DNA of 64,000 nt, taken from positions 197,936,507-198,000,506 of the forward strand of contig CM060975.1 in the NCBI GenBank assembly GCA_030765065.1, read 5' to 3'. The notes beneath the pieces were generated by a model that ran no database searches, was not told the origin of the DNA, and saw nothing but the letters and a program-made list of their open reading frames with translations. How positions within the stretch are numbered: position 1 is the first letter of the stretch; the number at the start of each line of letters is the position of its first letter. The position numbers and the translations under genes are program-made. Of the stretch, positions 1 to 11,216 are shown piece by piece. This DNA is from Deroplatys truncata. Lineage: Eukaryota; Arthropoda; Insecta; Mantodea; Mantidae.

Positions 1-130
1 AATTACACACACACACACATACACGCACACGCAGACACGCACACACAGCTATACATGTACACACGTGATCACATGCATAAATACACGATCACATGCATAT
101 ATACACGATCACATTAATGTATACATATAT
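1..130. repeat. CA microsatellite followed by a 20-22 bp tandem repeat
   Basis: Positions 7-60 are an imperfect CA/CACG microsatellite. From about 59 to 118 a unit of about 21 bp built around ACGATCACATGCATA occurs three times, with small changes. No coding potential is apparent. Confidence 0.85.
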
Positions 131-179
131 TTTTATACGCTCGAGCGTAAAGGAGGTCTATAACATTTTTAATAAATGT

Positions 180-330
180 ACAAGCCCCAAGGATCCACAG
201 CTCACATTCAGGTAACTTAAAATACGATGCTTACACCTGTTTTAGAAAGGACATTAATGTATATAACAATATGACATCTTAAATACGAACTTTACATCAG
301 ATTCAGAAAGGACATTAAAGTATATAACGG
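180..330. repeat. tandem duplication, unit about 62 bp
   Basis: Two adjacent copies share AAATACGA at their start and AGAAAGGACATTAA followed by TATATAAC at their end (about 219-266 and 280-328). They differ by scattered substitutions, so the duplication is not recent. Confidence 0.7.
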
Positions 331-487
331 TGCGCTAAATCATGAAATTGAGAATAAATACTAGCGATAAAAACTGAATTACACCCAAAATTACCTCAGA
401 AATCCTACTACAAAATTATGAAAATACATTGCACTCGGTAACTAGCCTCTTTGACATCTTCCAACCATCTAATACCTGGGAAAGTAC

Positions 488-870
488 CTAAGTATCCAAA
501 AGGAATTTCTACAGATTGGCATGTGGCGGGTGACTCAATCTATAGAATCTAAGATAGAAAAAACGCCTCGCGCAGTTCAGACATCTGGGGAAAACTTTAG
601 ATCGTATACATTGAGAACTGGAGAGAGAGGACAGACAGAAGAGATTATAGCATTGGAAGCTGGATTTCATACTGAAATAATTATTTACATATTCTCATGC
701 TATATTCTGCAGCCATTGAGGGAAACACATGCACACAGGCTCACTTAAACAAGTGTGGCCGAGATTCGTTACATTTAGAAAAATACTAAGTATCCCGAAG
801 GGATTTCTATAGATGGGGAGGAGTAGATGAGGCAATCTCCAGAACCGATATAAGTATCTGTCCTAGGCTT
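488..870. repeat. degenerate tandem duplication, unit about 300 bp
   Basis: The segment starting AAGTATCCAAAAGGAATTTC at about 491 reappears as AAGTATCCCGAAGGGATTTC at about 788. Both are followed by related text, including a TATTCTC motif. A 75-codon open frame overlaps the first copy (521-748), but it has no recognisable motif and I do not regard it as a gene. Confidence 0.55.
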
Positions 871-1394
871 CATATTCTCAAAATGCTAACCGTAGTGATA
901 TTCACCGACATCGTAATGCAAAGGGAGGTTTGTTCACTATATTAAGACTTTTTTCTCTCTGCAAAGTAAGTGGTTAATAATAGTCCTTCATTATTCATTT
1001 ATACAAGTGTTAAGTATTTAATACTGTGTGTGGGGTGCGATTACTTAATTAATTATTTAGATATCTCAATTGCATTTCCATGTTCCATAGATACTTTAAG
1101 TGTTTTATTACAGAAACATGCTTAAAAAATACATTGACTGCATAATACCTACATTTTCCACTCATTCTTAATCGAAAATGAAATTCAAGGTTTGTACAAT
1201 ACGTGAAACAATATATTATTGCTTATTTAGTCATTCATAATATCTGCGTGATACATAATTCACAGTACCTGAATAATATGCAATGAATTAACAAACTTAA
1301 ATACGGATACCCAATTACTTTACTATGTAATTCACAATTTTATTTTTTCATCATTACACTTTCTGAAATGGCTTCACTAGCAAAGGTATCATGT
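871..1394. other. AT-rich stretch, nothing recognised
   Basis: No coherent reading frame, SINE box, terminal repeat or similarity to the other repeat families of this window was seen. Confidence 0.6.
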
Positions 1395-2035
1395 TTGAGA
1401 CAAACAATTGCTCAGTGGGTACAGTGCCGGCTTCACCATCAGTTATAGAATGTAAGATATTATGCACATGTTTTTTATATTCTAGATCGTAAAATAAAAT
1501 TACTAGAATAGCCACGAAAAATTTTACTACTTTAGAATTCATATTGGTATTCATTATCAGGAGTCTTATTATTTCTAAACATGTCACACATGATTATTTT
1601 TATTAGTTTAACAGGCTCTTTCCAGGCCAAAAAAAGCAATTTCTTTATCAAAATTGTGATCTAATGTTTAGGCTGTATTTCTTTATACAGTGGGCCCAAA
1701 CTCGGCACTAAGACTGTGGTATGTGAAATTGCATAACCCAAACGTTTGCTCAGTGGATACAGTGCCGGATTCCTCATCAGTTATAGAATGTAAGACATTC
1801 TGTACATGTTTTCAATATTTTAGTTCATGAAATAAAACTAATAGAATAGCTACGAAAGTTTTTTCCACTTTAGAATTCATATTGACATTCATGAACAGGA
1901 ATTTCGAGATATATCGCACATAATTATTTTCATTAGTTTAACAGCTAATTTCCTGATCAAAACAGCGATTTCTTTATGAAAATTATAATCTAATGTATAG
2001 GGTTTTTTATACAGTGGACCCAAACTCCACAGAAT
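1395..2035. repeat. tandem duplication, unit about 340 bp
   Basis: Unit 1 (about 1395-1705) and unit 2 (about 1738-2030) align along their length. Shared landmarks are GCTCAGTGG followed by TACAGTGCCGG, CATCAGTTATAGAATGTAAG, CTTTAGAATTCATATTG and TTATACAGTGG. They differ by many substitutions and small indels, which points to an old direct duplication. No protein-level signal was found in either unit. Confidence 0.85.
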
Positions 2036-2322
2036 ATCAAATTACCTGTAACCAGGGATTATTAAACATGTTTCGGAGTGATGCTATGGAGTCATTGAAT
2101 AAAGCAAACCAAAGCAAAGAAGAAGAATCATCTGGATTTCTTTCACCGCGTCCAGCAAATTCATCGCCACCGACACCTTCATCAATCATCAATAAGCGCA
2201 CACACTCATCTAAGATAATGGTATCTAACACTTTTTATATCGATATCGGGAATTGCTCAATTACCTACGACACCTAAAACATTAAAAAAGCCAACATGCA
2301 AGACGAAAGTTAAACTTTTCAC

Positions 2323-2339
2323 ATGGTAACACACACGCA

Positions 2340-2371
<32 letters not shown>

Positions 2372-2394
2372 TCCATACATACATACACACATAT
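2323..2394. repeat. CA microsatellite
   Basis: A run of about 17 CA units (about 2337-2371) is followed by CATA-rich variants. An open frame of 159 codons from 2323 to 2802 is mostly translated microsatellite (His-Thr runs, then Leu runs) and is not a credible gene. Confidence 0.95.
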
Positions 2395-2682
2395 TCAGGC
2401 ATTTCATTCATTCCATTTCCTGATCGAACATTTTCCATCTGTAGAAACAAACTAAAAAAAAATCAGGGTAAGGCACTTTTTATTATTAATACACTCACAA
2501 CTATAAGTATCATTACTACACAAAATATTATCATTAAGCCTTTTTCACTCGGAATTGATACAAATATAATCCTCGCACAGGAAACGTGGTATCTCGCTAA
2601 CAAATCTGCACTGTATCAGGTGTATTTGCAATCGAGTGGAATCAATTGCACAGTGTTTACCATTCAGAAAATTAACAGACAA

Positions 2683-2698
2683 TTGTTGTTATTATTAC

Positions 2699-2729
<31 letters not shown>

Positions 2730-2740
2730 GTTATCATCAC
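2683..2740. repeat. ATT/TTG trinucleotide microsatellite
   Basis: About 17 tandem TTA-type units lie in this interval and produce the poly-leucine tail of the spurious frame across it. Confidence 0.9.
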
Positions 2741-3224
2741 CATCACTAAGCCATGAAATGAATTCTTTTCAGGTAACCTGCTACACTGCTTTCAAAACAT
2801 GACGGGTAATGACATTTCATTTGACATTTTTCAGGTCCACTAGTAATAAATCTTCTAAGAAGATCAAGAATTCACTGATGAGCTCAATAGAGGTTGACGC
2901 TACTGGAAGAATGAGTTACCTGCACTGACACACCGTGCTCCAAGACAGCCACACCAATTAGGAACAGTGTCAATATAGTACTATTTTATGAATCCCCAGT
3001 GCTGTTCATAAAAGCAGACACTACTAATTTCATATACATGACATTATCATTGGTTTTACAGAATTTATTAGATTGAACTCTTGAACACGGTAAAAATTTG
3101 CAAAGCATCATGATATACACGAACTAAAAGAAAAGTGACATTTATTGACAGGCAATGTATTATCATTCATAGTGAATAAAGAGTTCACTAATGATAACTT
3201 TTGGAATGAATGTAACTATCTACA
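2741..3224. other. unrecognised stretch
   Basis: No coding frame, SINE box or repeat shared with other parts of the window was seen. Confidence 0.5.
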
Positions 3225-5430
3225 AATAGATCGTCCGCAGCGGTGGCCCTCTGGAGTGGCCTAACAAACCCTAAGCCCATAGTACTGGACCTTTGGTGGT
3301 CCCGGACGCCTCGGTAGATGGTGGATAGCCGGCACCTGATCAGCGGCGTCGGTTGATTATCTACATGCTGAATCGGACTGTCTCTGAATAATGAATACGA
3401 GACCTCGAAACACTCCCCTACCCTAAGGTATTATGCGATACTTGCCGACGGGCTGCATGGCACATGAGTAAATGTGTCGCAAACGGAGCCTCTGAGTTAC
3501 CTGATGACCTCTCAGAGTATATAGTCTTGCCCAGCCTCTGTCTGGGCGGACTTGAGTTACCCCTAGCTAATCGTGGAAAGTACTGAATACAAAACTTCCA
3601 ATAAAACGGAGGGCTCTATATTACGGGAACCCGAAAGAACCAAAGCCGAAGCTGAGGCGGCTGGGTCCTAAAAAGAGGACCTTGCCGTCGAGACTAAGGA
3701 AAGTGACACAGAAACTGCGACTCCCGAAGATGTAGAGAAGCAGGTCGTGTATCTAAACCCAGACGTCCCTTTTAGGGACACCGAATTAATTATATAGCTA
3801 AGCGTGAAGGCTGGGACCCCAGTAGGGAACCCAGCGAGATATATCATGGATGGCAGAACTGCGACTCCCGAAGATGTGGAGATGTACCCCTGCCTCCTGA
3901 AAAATATATACAGCCTGATGTTTTATGATCAGTACCCTAAAACGAAAGCCTAGGTATGCCAGTGGGGCAGAAAAGAGGAGGAGAAGAAGTGCTAAGCGAC
4001 TGGTCGGGAACGCAGGGGAAGCACGTGTCTCTAGTCATAGGGACCTTACGGAAGACGCGACCGGGCCGGAGCCAGGCCCTTCTGGAACCTTCAAAAGAGG
4101 TCCGCATCCTCAATGTAGATTTTCGGATTGGAAAGGAATTCATATGCCTGAGATAACCCATAAGAGGACCTGGAGATCTTGGGAGAACCAGTCCCGATGG
4201 GAAAGTGTTTAAGTGGGTTCAGGGTAAGTCGAGATGATTTCATTCGTTCAGGCTAATCTGCTTCACAGTATAAATGCCTCACGAGTGCTGTTAAGTAACG
4301 CAAGGAGGTGTGCAATAGATGTTGCCATGATACAGGAATCCTGGCTTCGACAGGGTCACATCATGTGAATGAACATTAAAGGTTTTATTATTTTCAGCGC
4401 TTCGGCTGATGTAAACTCTAGAGCATGTGTCATTACTAGACTAATATGTGGGTCCTGACAGGATTTCTTACTAAAGACCTGGCAGCAATCCTAGTGAGGT
4501 ATAAGGAGGGCGGAATGCCACGTCAGGTGATCTGCTCAGCCTATTTCCCATATGACTCCGAGGAACCACCTCCTCCTCCTCCCTCCTCCTCCTCCTCCTC
4601 CTCCTCCTCCTCCTCAGGAATTCAAAGAGCTTGTGATTTGTTGCAAGGATAGAAACCTCAACCTTTGATTGGCTGTGACTCCAACGCCCATCATAACGTT
4701 TGGGATTGCACGGACATCAATAGTAGAGGGAATAAACTGCTCGAGTACTGAATTCTACAGATCTCGAGAACGCGAATGAAGGGGTTGTTCGGGCCTTGTT
4801 AATTAACAAAGAAAGGAGGCCCTAGACTTGTTACTTTGAATACTTTGGATACTAGAAGATATTAAGAACTGTGGGGCTTGTTCTGAACCCTGCATGTCCG
4901 ACACAGACATATACGCTTTAGTCCTGAGGGAAAGGAAAGGACGGTCCAAGGAGGACAAATCGCGACTCCTTTAGAAGTGACCTGGAAGGTGGGTTGAGAA
5001 ATAGACCCCAGACTAAGCTAAGGAATGCAGAAGACCTGGAAGGTTACTGGAGTTTCTCACTAACACTCTGGTGTCCTCCTGTGAAAGTAATTGGGCCTTC
5101 ATACAAAAGGCTCGGGCCAAAGATAAATTCAGGTGGAATTCCTTTCTAAGTTCCATCAGGAAAAAGACACGAAGGCTATACAATACGTATAAGGTCAATA
5201 AGTTTCAGGAAACGTGGAACGAATCCCAAAGAATATACAAAACGAAATCAGGAAGGCCTCCGAGGAATCTTGCTGTATTGCTACGATACCCTTATCCATC
5301 CGAAACCCTCAAAGGAGGAAAACATGGTGGATGCTACAGTTCGCAAATTTGAAAATCAGAGAGAAGCGCAGAAGTCCCTAATATTTCCAGACGCAATCAC
5401 TCAAAGTGATTAATATAGAAACACATTTGA
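3225..5430 (+). pseudogene. decayed LINE (non-LTR retrotransposon), Gag and endonuclease part
   Basis: This is a plus-strand remnant of a LINE with an apurinic-type endonuclease. From 3225 to about 3900 there is GC-richer leader-like sequence. Positions 3925-4212 keep a basic Gag-like frame (GAEKRRRRSAKRL). The endonuclease start is readable at 4234-4368, where VAMIQESWLRQG matches the conserved QE motif of the catalytic core. The frame then shifts. 4446-4652 reads RQVICSAYFPYDS, and 4665-4748 reads IGCDSNAHHNVW followed by NSRG, the conserved D-N-H region. 5013-5352 resembles the basic linker between endonuclease and reverse transcriptase (KDKFRWNSFL, RRLYNTYK). No reverse transcriptase follows, so the 3' half is missing. 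Many stops and shifts make it inactive. The exact clade (I, R1 or Jockey group) is not settled. Confidence 0.8.
4563..4617 (+). repeat. CCT microsatellite inside the LINE endonuclease
   Basis: About 16 CCT/TCC units interrupt the endonuclease reading frame just after YFPYDSEEP and would encode runs of proline and then serine. LINE endonucleases often have a few prolines at this point, so the microsatellite probably expanded from native proline codons after insertion. Confidence 0.9.
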
Positions 5431-5900
5431 ACAGATGAAGATGCATGGGTATTTATGCTTTGACCTAATTGCCGCCAAATGATAACCAGGTCCATCATGT
5501 ACTAATCAATAATTATCACCGTTCCCTGGCCTGAATTTCCCTACCCCAATCATTATCCCTATTATATTAATTGAATTCTATCATAGGGTATCAAATATCA
5601 ATTATTTTATACTGCCAAGTCAAATCTGTCGTAAACCTACCAAAACATCACCAATAATCACCAAATGCATCTATTCACATCTAAGGCCATGTATGATAGC
5701 ATAGGGGCAATGCGTATGATTCACCTAAAGAAGTATTCTTCAATAAACTGAAGAAAATGATATTAATGATTCTGGGATATGAACATTTAGAAAATGAAAC
5801 GTACCCTAAAGAGGTACTATGTAGAATTAATGTTTATATCAACTGAGCTATCAGATATTCTAACCACATAGATTATCACTAAACGTAAGGAGATACATCT
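5431..5900. other. unrecognised stretch
   Basis: AT-rich sequence beyond the LINE remnant. No frame or shared repeat was recognised. Confidence 0.5.
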
Positions 5901-5904
5901 AAAA

Positions 5905-6010
5905 GGACGCGAGATTTTGTAGTGGTATCGTTTGTGACTCACATTCTTCAGGTCCAGGGTTCATTCCCAGGTGACTGCAGAGGGATCCAATCATGAAACT
6001 TCGTACATAA
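5905..6010 (+). repeat. possible degenerate tRNA-headed SINE
   Basis: TGTAGTGGTATCG resembles a pol III A box, and CCAGGGTTCATTCCCAGG about 40 bases later resembles a B box. No body shared with the other SINEs was recognised, so this could be chance. Confidence 0.35.
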
Positions 6011-6655
6011 CCCCTTATCAATGGGCTTCTGTGTTTATTGCACGCCTCATCCAGTCTTGAACATCTGGAAACGCAACCCTATATATATGGATTTTAATCA
6101 AACGTAGACCATGACTAAGAGTTTGCTTCCGAGGTTATAAGATGGGGATATTAATATCTTAGAAGAGGCCTTCTTGGGCTTTATATGCTCAGGCAGGAAA
6201 GGTAGATCATGAAGTTCAACAGGATACTCAACGCCAACCTCTAATATGTATCCATGATGAAACGGTAACTCTAGGCCGAGCCCGAGAACTGTAATTATAG
6301 ATAATTTATTAATTAATTTTTGTTGATGTTAAATCATACTATGTGCATATCTTTTTTTATACTGCTTGTATAGTTTAAGAAGGGTGATTTAACGTTATGT
6401 ATGTATCTAGGTTACTAATATTGGAAGAGTTATAAATGGTTTAATGTAAATAATTTAAGCGCTGTGTTAAAATACTGTCCACGACGAAGTGATTTAGCTA
6501 CAGGAATAGTGTCTTCGAAGGCAGAAAATCTAGTTTTACGACGTCTCTCTGGTCGCAGGGGCATTGTTCCTACAGCGAGGGTGTAAAGTCTTTGTCCTAT
6601 TATTCGATAATTCGCCGTGACCAAGTGAGAGAGACAGCTAGCTTAACGGTAAATT
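6011..6655. other. unrecognised stretch
   Basis: A minus-strand open frame of 64 codons lies at 6430-6624. It is arginine-rich in the middle but has no family I can name. Nothing else was recognised. Confidence 0.5.
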
Positions 6656-6675
6656 TAGGAAAAGCCGCGATTTAT

Positions 6676-6800
6676 CTTAAACTTGGACCAATGAGATCCC
6701 TGTAAGTTTATACGAAATAGTGAGACTCGTCGAGTGGCGCTAAAAATGGACCAATAGGAAAGGAAGCAGCCCCAGGAGCCTGCGACTATAAATGGATCTG
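6676..6800 (+). promoter_or_regulatory. possible polymerase II promoter: two CCAAT boxes and a TATA box
   Basis: GGACCAAT occurs at about 6685 and again at about 6748, followed by CTATAAATGG at about 6786. The spacing suits a pol II promoter driving rightward transcription. No plausible gene or LTR boundary follows before the piggyBac element at 6963, so this may be a remnant of a displaced element. It is inferred from motifs alone. Confidence 0.35.
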
Positions 6801-6962
6801 CTAGGAACAAATCAGGGGAATTTCAATTTGGCATTTTGTCATTTGTGGGCAGGGAGAGATGCTGCAGGATGTGTGAGAGATATCGCGCCAAAAGGGAATA
6901 AAGACAGTTTTCGAAACACACCTAGGAACCGCTACTCGTAATGAGATAATAAGCATATTTAA

Positions 6963-7003
6963 CCCTCCGTCAGTCGCTAGGGGCCTGACAGACCCCTGGC
7001 ATT
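6963..7003 (+). repeat. left terminal inverted repeat of the piggyBac element
   Basis: It starts CCCTCCGTCAGTCGC immediately after TTAA. The first 11 bases match the right end at 10 positions. Confidence 0.9.
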
Positions 7004-7271
7004 ATATAAATGTCATAGTTTTCGAACGAACGCACCTATGCAATTGCCTGACTAGGACATCTAACATTACACCTTGCGCGATTATTTGCTGAAGCGATAA
7101 CCTTATCTGTTTATTTGTTTGGCTGGAGGAATGAATAATCAGCAGTTACGTGTCACACAGGTCAACCAGGCCCCGTCGCCTGCTCTGGTTACATATTGTT
7201 GACAGATATGTTTCTCATTAGCTTTTGTGCAATGTTGCTTTACTATTGCAAGGAGCTGTTACTGCTTCGTC

Positions 7272-9124
7272 ATGAATACGAGTAAAAGGTACGATCTACA
7301 AAATCCGAATGATTTGGAAGAAGTACATCGCCTACTTTGCGATTATGATGCCTTGCCCTTGGATGACAAGTATATGGATAAGATGATTTTGATTCAGAAG
7401 ATAAACTCGAAACGAGATCTTTAGATTCAGAAACTGACCATGAAGATGAAGAGGAAGACGATGAAAGCAGCTTGTGTGATAACATGTATTTTATAGGTAA
7501 CATCATATGCGTATCATAGTAATTCTACTTCTTTTTCTTCTTATTATTATTGACAATACATTCTGTTGTTATTCACAGGAAGAGATGGAACAAAATGAAA
7601 AAAAAACACACTTGAAAATAACACAGACAAGGGCTCACAATATATTGACCAAACTTCCTGGTGTGGTAGGAGCTGCCAAAAATGCGAAAACGGAAACTGA
7701 TTGTTGGAACCTTTTTGTTACCGAAGATATAGTTGATTTGATTGTTGAAAGCTCAAATACTTACATTAGCAGTGTGCAGCACAAATTTGATTGAGAGACA
7801 GCAGACCTACAGATGTAATAGAAATAAAAGCTTTCCTAGACTTATTGTACCTGGCAGGAATTTTTCGTGGTGGACGCCAGAATGTTCACGAGTTTTGGAG
7901 AACCGATCTTGGAATTCCTCTATTCCGAATGGCTATGTTCGAAAAACGATTCAGTTTTCTAATACGCTGTATTCGCTTTGATGACAAAAGCTCAAGACTG
8001 GAGCGACGAAGATTGGATAAATTGGCCGTTGTTAGAGAAATGTTTACATTGTTTCTGAACAAATGCCAGAACCATCATTCTCTTGGACAAAATGTCACTG
8101 TCGACGAAGTTGCCGGCGTTTCGTGGTCGATGTGCTTTTAGACAATATATACCATCCAAGCCAAACAAGTATGGCATAAAGATATTCTGTTTGAGTGATG
8201 CAAAACTGTTTTATACAACTAACATGGAAATTTATTGTGGACAGCAGCCGGACGGACCATATTTGCAAACTAACTCGGCAGAGGCTGTAGTGCTGAGACT
8301 AACTGAACCAATCTCTGGCACTGGACAAAACGTTACTGCAGATAATTGGTTTACCAGTGCTTCGCTGGTGAATGAATTGCGCAAAAGACAACTTTCTTTC
8401 GTCGGTACAGTGCGAAAGAACAAAAAAAAGAGTTACCCACTAATTTCACTTCTCCAAAAGATTGCAGACAGTACGAAAGCATATTTGGCTTCACAAATAA
8501 AGAAACACTTGTTTCATATGTTCCAAAAAAGGGTAAAACAGTAGTTTTGCTCTCAAGTCTACATGTTTCATCCACACAGTTATCAGAAGGTGCTGAGAAA
8601 AAGCCTGAAATAATCCTGCATTACAACGACACTAAACATGGAGTTGATGCGGTAGATAAATTGTGTGCTACATACAATGTAGCCAGAACAACGAGAAGGT
8701 GGCCCATGGTAATTTTTGACCATATCTTGAACATTGCAGGTATTAATTCTAGGGTTACCTTCCTTGAAAACCAAAATAAATATTCCACAAGGCAGGAGTA
8801 TTTGAAATAACTATCTTTAGCTTTACTGTTGCAACAGCTACAAAGGAGAGCAACAGCATCAAATCTATCCGATGATTTGAAAGGACTTTTGACAAAATAT
8901 AAACCTGAAGAATCCGGCGTAGATGAATTGAAAAATACACCACTATGCACATTGAAAAGGAAACGATGTGAACCCAGCAACAAAGACAAAATGAACTGCA
9001 AAACTAAATATGCCTGTAGGAAATGCAACACCCCCCCCCCCTGTGTTGCAAACACGCTAAAATTATTTGCGATAGTTGCTTAGTCGGGGAAAACACGGGT
9101 GAAATAGTGGATGATTCTAAGTAA
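7272..9124 (+). pseudogene. piggyBac transposase (DDE_Tnp_1_7 family), frameshifted, with probable intron
   Basis: The transposase is recognisable throughout but broken. It starts MNTSKRYDLQ and runs into an acidic stretch (DHEDEEEDDE) after a shift near 7385. An 82-bp GT-AG gap (7497-7578, with a TTATTCACAG acceptor) joins the coding blocks and looks like an intron. The core follows in pieces: TRAHNIL, then RGGRQNVHEFW, VTVDE, AFRGRCAFRQY, VTADNWFTS and GVDAVDKL. The catalytic aspartates survive at 8103-8105, 8341-8343 and 8646-8648, with a fourth at 8655-8657. Shifts occur near 7605, 7790, 8105 and 8445-8520, and there is an in-frame stop at 8808. The C-terminal cysteine-rich zinc-binding segment (CRKC...CCKHAKIICDSC) is thrown out of frame by a run of 11 C at 9031-9041. 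The native stop is at 9122-9124. Confidence 0.93.
7497..7578 (+). other. probable spliceosomal intron in the piggyBac transposase
   Basis: The donor is TTATAG|GTAACA and the acceptor TTATTCACAG|GAAGAG, with a pyrimidine-rich tract before the acceptor. Splicing joins YFIG to RDGTKW, the order usual in piggyBac proteins (acidic N-terminus, then a GxDGTxW-like segment). The alternative is an unspliced insertion, since the region also contains stops. Confidence 0.65.
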
Positions 9125-9372
9125 CTGAACATTTGAAAATACAAGTTGTATGGAAATGTCAATGTATTTCTTTATACTTACTGTAATACAATTTATAACG
9201 TATATGTACTCATATTTTTGGTTGTATTTTTATGTTGTAAGATAATACCTATTAATGAAAGCCTTGTACGCTTAATCTAAATAAAGGTAAAACAGGAAAA
9301 AAATAGAAAATAAACGAAAGAAAACAAAAATACAAACAATAACAACAAAAATACAGCGCGGGTCTACTAGGC

Positions 9373-9419
9373 CCCGCGCGACTAACGGCATTCTACCAAA
9401 GCGCGCGCCTGACGGAAGG
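9373..9419 (-). repeat. right terminal inverted repeat of the piggyBac element
   Basis: Read inward it is CCTTCCGTCAGGCGCGCGC, then a spacer and AGTCGC, GGGGCCT and AGACCC, which are shared with the left end. Confidence 0.85.
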
Positions 9420-9423
9420 TTAA

Positions 9424-10530
9424 ACTTCGTGTCATATCCGCGCCGCGTTTAACAGCGGTGGACAGTATTTTAACGGCGGCAATATCAGTGTTGTGTACTA
9501 CGTGGATTAGCTAAATAAAAAGAAACGGCAGTGTCATCTTTTCATAACCAAAGCACGTCTATTTCTCCTTTTTATCGCTCCAACGAAAACATAGGCCCCA
9601 TTCGTGAGAGCGTACGTGAGAACGGAAACAAATCAATTGCTCGTCGAGCGCAAGAATTGGGGATTTCGCCGACCACAACTTGGCGAATTCTGCATCTGGA
9701 CTTGAAGTTTCACGCTTACAAAATGGTGTTAACTCAAGAACTAAAGCCCAACGACCATAGGTTGAGCCATGTATTCGCTGACTGGGCTATGGAGCAATGG
9801 AAGCTAACCCGGATTTTGGTCGAAAAATCATTTTCAGCAACGAAGCTCACTTTTGGATGGATGGTTGTGTTAACAAACAAAATTTCCGCTATTGGAGCAA
9901 TCAGAATCCAATGCAGATTCAAGAACAACCACTTCATCCCCAAAAGGATACTGTGTGGTGTGGATTTTGGTCCATATTTTTTCCAAGACGAAGTTGGAGA
10001 AGCTCTAGCTGTCAATGGAGAAAGATACCGGGCTCTTATAAGGGAATTTTTTGCCTCAATTGGATGGTATGGATCTAAGAAACATCTGGTTCCAGCAAGA
10101 TGGTGTCACATGTCATACTGCTCTCGAAACAATCGATTTTTTGTAGAAGTTCAGAGGTTTCATCATTTCCCGTGGTGATGATGTTAACTGCCCCCTCCGA
10201 GGTCATGTGATTTATCGCGGTTGGATTACTTCTTGGGATTATGTTAAATCTCGAGTTTATGTCAACAAGCTATAAACAGTAAATGATCTTATGAATAACA
10301 TCACGCGTGTTATTCGTGAAGTTGCACCTAATTTACGTTCTTCTGTCACTGAAAATTGGGTCAATCGTATACGCGCAACCCAACGAAGTCGCGGCGGTCA
10401 CTTAACTAATGTTCTCTTTCACACGTAATGATGTTAATTATGTTCCAAAATAAAAAAAATTAAACCTCTATCATTTATAGAACGTGTTTTATTTAAGTTC
10501 AAAGATAGGACACTCTTGTTGAAAGACCCT
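9424..10530 (+). pseudogene. Tc1/mariner-superfamily transposase, decayed and 5'-truncated
   Basis: Coding blocks begin at 9531 and end with a stop at 10426-10428. The helix-turn-helix region reads RRAQELGISPTTTWRIL; then come LTQELKPNDH, IIFSNEAHFWMDG, WFQQDGVTCHT and, at the end, NWVNRIRATQRSRGGHL. These are typical of the Tc3-like or mariner-like transposases common in insects. At least three frameshifts divide it (near 9800, 9965 and 10060). The first catalytic position, normally Asp in FSDEAHF, is AAC (Asn) at 9839-9841; the second Asp is present at 10099-10101. The N-terminal 40 or so residues are not readable. A possible 3' end lies near 10525 (GAAAGACCCTA), but no matching left end was found. 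Confidence 0.85.
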
Positions 10531-10689
10531 ATAACATTAGGGATATCCTTACTGTTGTCATTTTTATTTTTTCCGTCAGTAGAAGGAGGTTGCGAGTATT
10601 TCAAGTCGGTGTTTTAATGCAATTCTCATCTGTTTCCAGATGGCTAGCAGCCTGGTAATGCTAGCTCGTATGGGAAGCCTGGGTTTAAA

Positions 10690-10990
10690 ACATTGCTTTT
10701 ATTACCTCTCCACAATTGACCTTCAATCTGGTCGTGAACGTACACGGCGTTTAGGTATTTGTTGCACCGTACGCCATCACGAGACCATGCTGCCTGGGAA
10801 TGCAAGCCATTTTTTCTTACCTCCCCAACAAATGTCCTTGTTTCTGGCCTAGAAGAGTGGAAGGCGATTTTGCTATCTTCGATTCTATAGATTACCTCCC
10901 CCACACGTGACCTTGAATCTGGTCGTGAATGCCCATGGCATTAACTATTTCTTGCACTAAAAGCCAACACACATGGCCAGGAAATGCCGA
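10690..10990 (+). repeat. direct tandem duplication, unit about 190 bp
   Basis: ATTACCTCTCCACAATTGAC at about 10699 recurs as ATTACCTCCCCCACACGTGA at about 10890. Both are followed by CAATCTGGTCGTGAA or GAATCTGGTCGTGAA, a TTGCAC motif, and GGGAATGC or AGGAAATGC. No coding assignment is supported. Confidence 0.7.
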
Positions 10991-11216
10991 TAAGACTTCC
11001 CATTCCACAAAAAGGGCCCCCCTTGCACCAAAATGATGCTGGTAACCTGCGTTCGGGGGAAGGACCGGATGGTAATACTATTCTCATCCACCGCATGCTA
11101 GTACTATCCCTCTCCCCTCCAAGTACTACCTTCCCTCAAAGGACCAGCCGTGAAGGCCCATTCCCTTGCTACTCACACACTTCGTCAGCCTGTGCTGCAA
11201 TGTCTTGCACGGATAT

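Larger units (their letters stand above)
6963..9419 (+). mobile_element. piggyBac-type DNA transposon, both ends present, TTAA target duplications
   Basis: The 2457-bp element is flanked on both sides by TTAA (6959-6962 and 9420-9423), the target duplicated by piggyBac transposases. The left end reads CCCTCCGTCAG; the right end, read inward on the other strand, reads CCTTCCGTCAG. The terminal repeats continue with AGTCGC, GGGGCCT and AGACCC on both sides, but the right side carries an extra 20-25 bp between CCGTCAG and AGTCGC. Length and terminal motif match the superfamily. The transposase inside is broken, so this copy cannot move itself. It lies just upstream of a decayed Tc1/mariner fragment. 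Confidence 0.95.

Noticed and set aside
2323..2802. 159-codon open frame
   Set aside because: It is mostly translated CA and TTA microsatellites (His-Thr and Leu runs), with no domain.
6430..6624. Minus-strand arginine-rich 64-codon frame near CCAAT/TATA motifs, considered as a histone
   Set aside because: It lacks the residues of any core histone, and the promoter motifs point the other way.
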